Source: Xanthocytophaga sp031424975
Lineage (GTDB): Bacteria > Bacteroidota > Bacteroidia > Cytophagales > 172606-1
Length of the DNA stretch: 5,290 nucleotides
Direction of reading: 5' to 3'
Assembly (NCBI GenBank): GCA_031424975.1
Contig: JANPIL010000390.1
Location: 1-5,290, forward strand
Below, piece by piece: positions 1 to 4,673 of this stretch; positions within the stretch are counted from its first letter, which is position 1; the number at the start of each line of letters is the position of its first letter. The notes under the pieces are model-generated. The model had not been told where the DNA came from, ran no database searches, and saw only the letters and a list, made by a program, of their open reading frames with translations. The translations under genes were made by a program, and so were the position numbers.

Positions 1-111
1 TTAAGTTGTTGGAAAATATTTAAGTTGTTGGAAAATATTTAAGTTGTTGGAAAATATTTAAGTTGTTGGAAAATATTTAAGTTGTTGGAAAATATTTAAG
101 TTGTTGGAAAA
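1..111. repeat. 19-bp tandem direct repeat array (about 5.8 copies)
   Basis: The unit TTAAGTTGTTGGAAAATAT is repeated head to tail five full times (1-95), then a 16-base partial copy (96-111). No spacers separate the copies and all visible copies are identical. The unit carries a TAA on both strands and its length is not a multiple of three, so every frame is closed: the array is non-coding. It probably continues left of the window. Perfect identity suggests recent expansion or homogenisation. Iterons or a protein-binding array are possible because 19 bp is near two helical turns, but no replication gene is visible, so a plain minisatellite is the default reading. Confidence 0.95.
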
Positions 112-443
112 TTCAAGTGTGTGACCTTGCCGGAATGCTGCCTTCATGCCAGTGTACCCGGGTTGTTATGATCCCCTGTTTTTGCGACGTCATTTGTGCA
201 AGGGTTTGCAGGCAACACGATACGGCTGCAATCATATCGTGTGGATAAGACCGGAAACCCGGCCAAAACCCTAAATTGTTTCTATATATTCTTGGAAAAA
301 CCATACAAGTAAAGTAAATACAGGTAAGGTAATTGGAAGGGTCATGCAGACTCCAGCCGCATCAGTTTTTAAAGGCAGGCCGTTTACAAGCCACCGCCTT
401 TAAAAACTGATTCATTTCCATCCAAGTACCTGAAACAAATAAA
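112..443. other. Gene-free stretch between repeat array and transposase
   Basis: I see no supportable gene here. The only open frame, 63 codons on the minus strand (113-304), has no recognisable motif and looks fortuitous. The stretch contains a small inverted repeat (ACACGATA at 215-222 and TATCGTGT at 235-242, 12-nt spacer) and a much stronger one at 361-411, listed separately. The part just left of 444 should include the end of the IS630-type element, but its exact terminus cannot be fixed without a second copy. Confidence 0.6.
361..411. repeat. Perfect 16-bp inverted repeat next to IS630-type transposase
   Basis: ATCAGTTTTTAAAGGC (361-376) is exactly complementary to GCCTTTAAAAACTGAT (396-411), with a 19-nt spacer. 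It lies 32 bp beyond the transposase stop. It is unlike an intrinsic terminator: the T-run and A-run sit inside the arms on the wrong sides of the GC part, and no U-tract follows on the minus strand. It could be two transposon ends facing away from each other, a subterminal transposase-binding palindrome, or a small non-autonomous element. The matching end on the other side of the transposase was not found by eye. Confidence 0.8.
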
Positions 444-1085
444 TCAACAATATTCCGGGAATCGAATTTTCAAGTCTACCCCTACCTGATTCAGACAACC
501 AATGACCGCGTACCGGAGTGTATCAAAGGAATTGTAGTCTTGGGGTTTCAACAAGCGAGCCTTCAGCTCCTTCCATAATCTTTCAATAATATTCAAGTGT
601 GGCCAATAGGGTGGCAGATAGACAATGTAAAGCCCTCTTTTTTGCCAGTACCGGATTCGTTCCTTGATTTTCCGCGAAACATGAATGCGTGCGTTATCCA
701 GAACCACCACGGTTTGTTTTGAGATTCCCAATGAGAATTGCTCAAAAAAATCCACTATGAAGTCGGTATCAATACTGCCTGCCGTGGTTTTGGAAAAGAA
801 TGTGTTGTCCCATGAGAGGATGCCAAAACAGTTGATTTGCTGACCGTGATTGGCACTGGTTGCCAGGTTTTCATGCTTTGATTGCCATCCATAGGGAACA
901 TACGCCAATTCACTGATTCCCGTCTCATCGCCATAAAACAAGTCAACGTGTCCCAATTCACTGTGTCCCGATTCACTTTGGTTTTCCAAAAGGGCCAACT
1001 GCTCCTTTTTCACGGCCAACAATCGGGCATCGGGTTTGGATTTGGTTCCGAGTCTTATTCGCTTGTGGCGCCAGCCAAGGTTTTT
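444..1085 (-). CDS. IS630-family transposase, downstream frame (OrfB, DDE catalytic domain)
   Basis: This is the catalytic half, reached from OrfA by a -1 shift; it lacks an ATG near its beginning, and the first initiator-like codon (TTG at 1022) lies inside the domain. The frame after the shift reads KNLGWRHKRIRLGTKSKPDAR, a typical IS630 continuation. Catalytic residues are visible in order: D in FYGDET (residue about 161 of the fusion), D in VVLDNARIH (about 238) and E in LNIIERLWKELK (about 276), with 37 residues between the last two. PPYWPHLN before the glutamate is also typical. The protein ends with PEYC. A 15-bp tandem duplication (948-977) adds a second copy of a SExGH pentapeptide just before the first aspartate. 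The DDE triad is complete, so this half could be active if the N-terminus were intact. Confidence 0.85.
   Translation of the reverse strand, partial: KNLGWRHKRIRLGTKSKPDARLLAVKKEQLALLENQSESGHSELGHVDLFYGDETGISELAYVPYGWQSKHENLATSANHGQQINCFGILSWDNTFFSKTTAGSIDTDFIVDFFEQFSLGISKQTVVVLDNARIHVSRKIKERIRYWQKRGLYIVYLPPYWPHLNIIERLWKELKARLLKPQDYNSFDTLRYAVIGCLNQVGVDLKIRFPEYC
948..977. repeat. 15-bp in-frame tandem duplication inside transposase
   Basis: GTGTCCCAATTCACT (948-962) is followed at once by GTGTCCCGATTCACT (963-977), one mismatch. On the coding (minus) strand it encodes SESGH then SELGH, so the frame is preserved. It lies in the linker before the first catalytic aspartate, where extra residues may be tolerated. 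Confidence 0.85.
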
Positions 1086-1408
1086 AAAAAATTCTTTAAG
1101 GTCTTGACACTGAATGACTTGTTGAGTTCCTTTTCCAATACCGCTTGGGCGTTGACTAACTTTTGGCGTTCGGCTTCAACCACCTTCTGTATGGTTTGCG
1201 TTTCGTTTCGGGCATCGAAAACCGGTTTGCGCCCTTGCCCTTTGCTATTGCGAAGCGAGTTGATTCCAATTGACGGATATTCACTCATATAGCGTTTAAT
1301 CCATTTATTGGCTTGGTTCTGGCTTTTGATGCCGACAATCTCACAGATGTCAGATGTCTTACGCTTGGCCGGTTTCAAGAGGATAATCTGGCAGCGTTGA
1401 CGTAGCAC
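1055..1408 (-). CDS. IS630-family transposase, upstream frame (OrfA, helix-turn-helix part)
   Basis: This is the DNA-binding half of a two-frame IS630 transposase. After the start comes LRQRCQIILL, then a helix-turn-helix-like stretch (residues about 18-40, TSDICEIVGIKSQNQANKWI), then GQGRKP, a common linker between the two DNA-binding parts of this family. A basic amphipathic region leads into FLKTLAGATSE, where the frame ends just past a T TTT TTA heptamer (1091 to 1085). If ribosomes slip there by -1, residues 1-108 are joined to the DDE frame, giving about 321 residues. Intact relatives are usually some 20-30 residues longer, and the GTG taken as start lies inside the expected homology, so the true N-terminus is probably missing. 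Alone this product could only bind DNA. Confidence 0.8.
   Translation of the reverse strand: MLRQRCQIILLKPAKRKTSDICEIVGIKSQNQANKWIKRYMSEYPSIGINSLRNSKGQGRKPVFDARNETQTIQKVVEAERQKLVNAQAVLEKELNKSFSVKTLKNFLKTLAGATSE
1085..1091 (-). other. -1 ribosomal frameshift site T TTT TTA between OrfA and OrfB
   Basis: On the minus strand the OrfA codons AAT TTT TTA AAA contain T_TTT_TTA, which fits the X XXY YYZ rule for simultaneous -1 slippage. The new frame reads TTT TTT AAA AAC and continues into the conserved DDE frame without a stop. OrfA terminates at TAA 1057-1055, shortly downstream, as is usual for such overlaps. The GC-rich TGGCGCCA palindrome a few bases downstream might help pausing. Known IS families use this arrangement; its use here is inferred from sequence alone. 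A simple inactivating indel in the homopolymer run is the alternative. Confidence 0.7.
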
Positions 1409-1411
1409 ACC

Positions 1412-1865
1412 ATGGCGTACAGGTCGGCCTTGAGTCCATCAGAAGTGTGGCTTACTACACTGTCCGGTGGGGAAATTGGCCCTGCGCCGCTCGACCGATA
1501 CAAGGGCAGGCAGTCTGCCAAGCGGTTGATCCGCAGCAGGTACACCCCGCAGGTGGGCAGTGAAGGGAACCAGCCGCGCAGGTATATGCAAGCGAAGTGG
1601 TGAATTTGGCTAATTTGCCGCTTCGCTTCTTCCATAAAGGCGAACAGGTGAACGGCCAGTACTTCCACAACGGTGAATCCGGGTTCACTGTTGTTGGAAA
1701 GGCGTTGGATTTGCCAACCCAAACTCGTATCATGGCACTCGCACGGGTAGCAGCACGGTGCAACCGGTTTCATCCCATCCATGAGATACGACACGCGTTA
1801 CCCGCTGCCTTTGTTTGTCGTTATACCTGATTTCAACTTCATATTCGCATTAGATACGAAAGCAA
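1412..1865. other. GC-richer gene-free segment with several stem-loops
   Basis: This segment separates the broken 5' side of the transposase from the regulator. Overlapping frames are open on both strands (for example 1375-1794 minus, 139 codons; 1597-1830 plus, 77 codons), as expected by chance in GC-rich DNA. None has a motif, start context or family resemblance I can defend. The longest minus frame reads into the transposase start region, so it could be a remnant that recombined with the IS. A hairpin at 1590-1628 and a near-palindrome at 1673-1688 (GTGAATCCGGGTTCAC) are visible. The last 60 bases should hold the promoter of the regulator, but no good TAnnTTTG match is seen there. Confidence 0.5.
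1590..1628. repeat. 11-bp stem inverted repeat in gene-free segment
   Basis: AAGCGAAGTGG (1590-1600) pairs with CCGCTTCGCTT (1618-1628), ten Watson-Crick pairs and one G-T wobble, around a 17-nt AT-rich loop. No T-run follows on either strand, so it is not an evident terminator. It may be part of a structured RNA or a remnant of a mobile element. Confidence 0.6.
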
Positions 1866-2549
1866 ATGGTTTTTAAAATAGCGGTGGATTGTTTGGTGTT
1901 TGCCTATGACAATAGTGCCAATCAATTGAAGTTGTTACTGGTAAAACGCAACAAGGAGCCTGCAAAAGGAACGTGGGCTCTTCCAGGAGGCTTTGTTAAA
2001 GAAACGGAGGAATTTATTGATACCGCACTGAGGATACTAAACCGGGAAACCGGGGCTAAGAATATTTTTCTGGAGCAACTCAAGGGCTACAGCCTGACCG
2101 ATTCCTCCCCGGACAACCGCATTGCCTCCATTGCTTTCTATGCACTGCTTAAATTAGAGGATTTTAGCCCCACCCACAACAACAGTCCCACCTCCAACAA
2201 CAGTCACACATACCAATGGGCACACATCAACGATGTCCTCCCATTGCCTTTCGATCACACCCGGAAAATGCAGGATGCCATTCGGAAGATTAAAGAGAGT
2301 GTTCACGTCAGGCCGGTTGCCTTCAGTTTGCTGCCTTCCAGGTTTACGCTAAACCAATTGCAGAAAATATATGAGGAGATACTTGCCGTAAAGCTTGACA
2401 ACAGGAATTTCCGTAGAAAGATAAAAGGCTTAAAATACATCCGACCCTTACATGAGTTGGAAACCAATGTTTCCAGGAGGCCAGGCATGCTTCATTCCTT
2501 TGATGAGAAGGAATATATTGTCGCTGCTGACAAACTGACCGTTATCTGA
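1866..2549 (+). CDS. NrtR-type transcriptional regulator (Nudix-like domain plus winged helix)
   Basis: This is a 227-residue protein of the length and two-part build of the NrtR family, in which a Nudix fold senses a ligand and a C-terminal winged helix binds DNA. Residues 1-145 form the Nudix-like part: VDCLVFAYD, LLLVKR, WALPGGFV and the box from G42 to G63. Compared with the hydrolase consensus (GX5EX7REUXEEXGU), E48 and R56 remain but the REUXEE part reads RILNRE, so two of the conserved glutamates are replaced and hydrolysis is doubtful. Residues 148-227 match the NrtR C-terminus: RFTLNQLQKIYEEIL (159-173), DNRNFRRK (178-185) and RRPGMLHSF. The ATG at 1866 opens directly into the first beta strand; no Shine-Dalgarno is seen. 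Family members control NAD, pentose or other sugar and nucleotide metabolism; the convergent nucleoside hydrolase is the obvious candidate target. An 18-bp duplication adds a PTxNNS repeat in the inter-domain region. Confidence 0.88.
   Translation: MVFKIAVDCLVFAYDNSANQLKLLLVKRNKEPAKGTWALPGGFVKETEEFIDTALRILNRETGAKNIFLEQLKGYSLTDSSPDNRIASIAFYALLKLEDFSPTHNNSPTSNNSHTYQWAHINDVLPLPFDHTRKMQDAIRKIKESVHVRPVAFSLLPSRFTLNQLQKIYEEILAVKLDNRNFRRKIKGLKYIRPLHELETNVSRRPGMLHSFDEKEYIVAADKLTVI
2169..2204. repeat. 18-bp in-frame tandem duplication inside the regulator
   Basis: Two 18-bp units (2169-2186 and 2187-2204) match at 16 of 18 positions, both ending CAACAACAGT. They encode PTHNNS and PTSNNS. The insertion lies in a loop near the end of the Nudix-like domain, before YQWAHINDVLPLPFDH, and keeps the reading frame. 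Confidence 0.8.
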
Positions 2550-2593
2550 TGCGGCCGCCCTTCCCACTTGATTTTTTCGGGCTGCGCGTTCAG

Positions 2594-3541
2594 TCATCGC
2601 TTGAACTGACCCAGCAGGTATTGATAGAAGTACGCTTTGTCAACACCCATAGCTACCCTGACCCATTGCCCCGATCCGGGTTTGCGGAGTATCTGACCCG
2701 CGTTAGGCCCTTTGCCGGATATTTCCAGTTCCATCCTTTCAATCGTAAAGGCCTCCGGAATGGCCAGATAGCTGGTTGCCAACACATCCCACATGAAATA
2801 GGCGTATTCATAGGAGGGGATGGTATCAATGGTGGTGGCCCAGAACTGCCCGGCCAGATTGGAGTAGAGGAAGGAGGATTGCAAAGCCAGGCTCTTTAAA
2901 AAGCCAATGGTTACGGGCACTTGGTTTGTAACATCCAATGGAACAATAGTCAGGGGAAGCCGGTATTGCAACAACTTGCGGGATGCAACAGGATCCCAAA
3001 ACACGTTCCATTCGGCACTGTTATCGTGGTTATAAGTCCGTACGTTCCCCGGCACGTCAACCGCCCCCCCCATCCAGATTATTTCCGCTATCCGATCTGC
3101 AACCTCAGGGTTGTACTCGATAGCTTGCACCAGACTGGAACACGGCCCTGTCATCAATACCGTTACCGGAGTGTCAGAGGAGATGATTTTTTCCGCGATC
3201 ATACTCTTGCTTTCAGCAACCCGGACAGCCCCAAGGGTGGGTTCGACATTAATCATGAGCGGCAACGCATTTAAAATTTTGGGTTTTGCCCGCCAATCGG
3301 CTGGAAATGCGTTCACGCCGTGAAAACTGCTTATTCCAATGGCCATTTCAGTCTTTCCAGATAGCGAAAGGATTTTAAGGGTCGTCTCCAGCGCACTTTC
3401 CGCATAACAGTCCCCAGGGGTGATGGTGACAGCCGCAATGTCTACATGGTCCATTGACAACAATAGCATTAAGGAAAGAAAGTCGTCGGCGGAACCGTCG
3501 TGGTCAAATACAACCTGCTTCCGTTTGTCATTACTTGGCAT
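2594..3541 (-). CDS. Nucleoside hydrolase (inosine-uridine-preferring nucleoside hydrolase family)
   Basis: Enzymes of this family cleave the N-glycosidic bond of ribonucleosides to give ribose and a free base, for nucleoside salvage or catabolism. The 315-residue length from ATG 3541 is normal. The Ca2+-binding N-terminal motif is DHDGSADD (D13, D15, D19, D20), matching DxDxxxDD. MTGPCSSL (130-137), IIWMGGAV (154-161), AEWNVFWDP (176-184), VPLDVT (200-205) and WDVLATSYL (251-259, D252 as late metal ligand) follow in family order. W251 stands where many members have a catalytic histidine, and GDCY (43-46) replaces the usual GN motif, so substrate preference cannot be called; relatives acting on other N-ribosides are possible. 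An open frame extends upstream to 3811, but it is basic, lacks family residues and runs through the promoter, so the inner ATG was chosen. No signal peptide: cytoplasmic. It converges with the regulator, 44 bp apart. Confidence 0.9.
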   Translation of the reverse strand: MPSNDKRKQVVFDHDGSADDFLSLMLLLSMDHVDIAAVTITPGDCYAESALETTLKILSLSGKTEMAIGISSFHGVNAFPADWRAKPKILNALPLMINVEPTLGAVRVAESKSMIAEKIISSDTPVTVLMTGPCSSLVQAIEYNPEVADRIAEIIWMGGAVDVPGNVRTYNHDNSAEWNVFWDPVASRKLLQYRLPLTIVPLDVTNQVPVTIGFLKSLALQSSFLYSNLAGQFWATTIDTIPSYEYAYFMWDVLATSYLAIPEAFTIERMELEISGKGPNAGQILRKPGSGQWVRVAMGVDKAYFYQYLLGQFKR

Positions 3542-3572
3542 ATATCTTAGCGTTATTTTGACGCAAAGATAT
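3542..3572. promoter_or_regulatory. Candidate operator: 12-bp arm inverted repeat over the hydrolase promoter
   Basis: ATATCTTAGCGT (3542-3553) and ACGCAAAGATAT (3561-3572) are inverted repeats with one mismatch and a 7-bp spacer. The site covers the TATCTTTG element and the predicted start of transcription and ends one base before the start codon, so a bound dimer would block initiation. The nearby NrtR-type regulator is the natural candidate ligand-responsive repressor; that link is inference. The transcript could also fold here and mask the start region. Confidence 0.55.
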
Positions 3573-3592
3573 GTGCCATACGGTAAAACAAA
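3564..3592 (-). promoter_or_regulatory. Putative Bacteroidota-type promoter of the nucleoside hydrolase
   Basis: On the minus strand TTTG (3592 to 3589) is followed after 17 bases by TATCTTTG (3571 to 3564), an exact match to TAnnTTTG, the -7 element known in Bacteroides and Flavobacterium. Transcription would begin near 3558, giving a leader of roughly 17 nt before ATG 3541. This supports the short form of the gene. Confidence 0.6.
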
Positions 3593-3817
3593 AACACCTA
3601 TTTTGAAATTCCTTACTTTGAAGCGTGAGAGATTCTTCAATAATCTGATAACCAGTACTTTAATTAACGGATCGCACTTGATTTCAAGGGAGTCAAGTGG
3701 ATGCAAAACACCCATTCCATATCCTGTGAATTTGAAAGGCAAAGACAGATTGGCGTATGACCCCCGTTTCCCGATCCAAAACACTATTTTGAATTTCCGT
3801 CTACCGGCCAAATAAGA
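3574..3817. other. Upstream part of divergent intergenic region
   Basis: This is AT-richer sequence between the hydrolase promoter and the stem-loop at 3819. It contains a 7-bp inverted repeat, CACTTGA (3675-3681) and TCAAGTG (3693-3699) with an 11-nt spacer. Long frames are open on both strands but show no protein motif. I see no gene. Confidence 0.5.
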
Positions 3818-3818
3818 T

Positions 3819-3904
3819 TTCCGGACACGCTTTTAGCGGCTCGCGATGGACGGCCATGTTTCCATCGGAGCGGCGGACGAGCGAAAGGCCGGACGTGTCC
3901 GGAA
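3819..3904. repeat. Long nested stem-loop upstream of the 3999 gene
   Basis: The outer arms TTCCGGACACG (3819-3829) and CGTGTCCGGAA (3894-3904) pair perfectly over 11 bp. Inside them, 3836-3850 pairs with 3861-3874: seven pairs next to a 10-nt loop, a one-base bulge, four pairs, one mismatch and two more pairs. The right outer arm can also form a local hairpin (CCGGA 3889-3893 with TCCGG 3898-3902), so two exclusive folds exist. A perfect 9-bp tandem repeat (CGGAAGGCA twice, 3900-3917) follows. It may be a leader-RNA structure, or a repeated palindromic element; no T-run follows, so terminator function is unlikely. Confidence 0.65.
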
Positions 3905-3998
3905 GGCACGGAAGGCAGGGTTGGAAGTCCCGAAGGGAAACACCGGGCGGAACTTTTCCGTAAGACAAACCATTTCCGGAAACAAACAAGACAAATGC

Positions 3999-4601
3999 AT
4001 GCAGACAGTACCCGATGCCCCCAAGGCGCAAAAGACCCTCACCCTGCGCATACGCACCGACAGCGGCCATATCCTGGCGCATGAGCCGGTCGTGTATGAA
4101 TGGCTGGGTTGCGAATACGATTTCACACCCGCCAAAGCCACCGGCGTGAGCGATGCCAACGGGGAGCTTGTGATTCCCATTCCCGGAACCTACGTTAAAA
4201 TCCAGGAGGAGGACCGGGGTTGCCTGCAGTACTATTGCCCGAATTTCCTGGGTGACAGTCACAGGTGCATGGTTACCGATGCCATTACGGCGGCATCCAC
4301 TGTGGTGGTGGTAAAACGCCCGGCTAGGGTGCGGCTCGGGTTTGAAATCAAGGATGCATTAGGCAGGCAGTGGTACCTGGGCGATGTGGGGTTGCATTAC
4401 AAGGAAAAGACCGGCCCGGATTGCGGTCATGACGATTTGGGCACGTACGTGAAATACGTGCCTGACGCCGACCCCAACATCGCCTTTGCCCTCGACCCTG
4501 CCAAGGAATGGAAGTTGCATGTCGCTGCCGGAGCCAGCCGCGCACAGGTTTGTTGGAACGGAAAGCAATCTTCTACGTTGTCATTTGTGCTTGGCAATTG
4601 A
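3999..4601 (+). CDS. Hypothetical protein, probably beta-rich, six cysteines
   Basis: I do not recognise this family. From ATG 3999 the product has 200 residues, without signal peptide or membrane segment. The sequence alternates short beta-prone stretches with turns: TLTLRIRTDSG (13-23), GVSDANGELVIPIPGTYVKI (49-68), STVVVVKRP (100-108), RVRLGFEIKDALG (110-122) and a final VCWNG..STLSFVLGN. The DANGE..IPGTYVKI segment recalls the turn of carboxypeptidase-regulatory or Ig-like sandwich domains, only as a fold hint. Cysteines are at 38, 75, 80, 90, 142 and 185, with GCLQYYC and SHRC close together; they could bind metal or form disulfides. The frame is open from ATG 3846, which would add 51 mostly basic residues, but that start sits inside a strong stem, so 3999 is preferred with moderate confidence. 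GC content is visibly higher than in the regulator and hydrolase, suggesting a different origin. Confidence 0.65.
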   Translation: MQTVPDAPKAQKTLTLRIRTDSGHILAHEPVVYEWLGCEYDFTPAKATGVSDANGELVIPIPGTYVKIQEEDRGCLQYYCPNFLGDSHRCMVTDAITAASTVVVVKRPARVRLGFEIKDALGRQWYLGDVGLHYKEKTGPDCGHDDLGTYVKYVPDADPNIAFALDPAKEWKLHVAAGASRAQVCWNGKQSSTLSFVLGN

Positions 4602-4614
4602 AATGGTATCTCTT

Positions 4615-4665
4615 GGGGTTGTAGTCTGTGTGGTGTAACCTGTGTGGTATAACCCCTTTGTTTTT
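4615..4665 (+). terminator. Probable intrinsic terminator after the 3999 gene
   Basis: GGGGTTGTA (4615-4623) pairs with TATAACCCC (4648-4656), nine pairs including one G-T, followed at once by TTTGTTTTT (4657-4665). It begins 13 bases after the stop codon. The 24-nt loop is long for a terminator and consists largely of a tandem repeat, which lowers confidence. Confidence 0.45.
4627..4654. repeat. 14-bp tandem direct repeat (two copies)
   Basis: TGTGTGGTGTAACC (4627-4640) is followed directly by TGTGTGGTATAACC (4641-4654), one mismatch. The second copy supplies the right arm of the terminator-like hairpin, so the duplication may have created or modified it. Confidence 0.85.
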
Positions 4666-4673
4666 AACTTTGG

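Larger units (their letters stand above)
396..1411 (-). mobile_element. IS630-family insertion sequence, probably truncated at its 5' side
   Basis: The element is recognised by its transposase, an N-terminal helix-turn-helix frame followed by a DDE catalytic frame in IS630/Tc1-mariner style. Boundaries are estimates: the left one is set at the arm of the palindrome beside the transposase stop, the right one where the transposase reading frame loses a credible start. Between 1409 and the first upstream in-frame stop (TGA about 30 nt further) only ten codons are open, and sequence beyond is GC-richer and unlike the element. The 5' end, with its inverted repeat and the first 20-30 codons, therefore seems lost or replaced. 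Confidence 0.7.

Noticed and set aside
1..111. Repeat array as a CRISPR
   Set aside because: The units are contiguous and identical with no spacers between them, and no cas gene is nearby.
113..304. 63-codon minus-strand ORF
   Set aside because: It has no motif and no start context, and overlaps a hairpin; length is within chance.
111..601. ATTCAAGTGTG at 111-121 and again at 591-601 as paired IS ends
   Set aside because: An 11-bp match is expected by chance in a window of this size, and the second copy is inside the transposase gene.
882..1292. 136-codon plus-strand ORF
   Set aside because: It is antisense to the clearly homologous transposase frames.
1375..1794. 139-codon minus-strand ORF overlapping the transposase start
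   Set aside because: Several frames on both strands are open here because of GC content; I recognise no domain and it runs into transposase DNA in the wrong frame. It could still be a remnant.
1868..1880. GTTTTTAAA at the regulator start as partner of the 361-411 palindrome
   Set aside because: Only nine AT-rich bases match, and they are explained by the codons for the regulator's N-terminus.
2551..2587. Bidirectional terminator between the convergent genes
   Set aside because: GCCGCCC can pair with GGGCTGC only imperfectly, and the T-run lies in the loop rather than after the stem.
2549..2899. ORF overlapping the regulator stop by ATGA, suggesting translational coupling
   Set aside because: It is antisense to the hydrolase C-terminus and carries no family motif.
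3542..3811. Longer nucleoside hydrolase beginning at 3811 (405 residues)
   Set aside because: The extra 90 residues precede the normal family N-terminus, are basic and unfamiliar, and overlap the promoter and inverted repeat.
3801..4262. 153-codon and 115-codon minus-strand ORFs
   Set aside because: They are antisense to the better-supported 3999-4601 gene and lack motifs.
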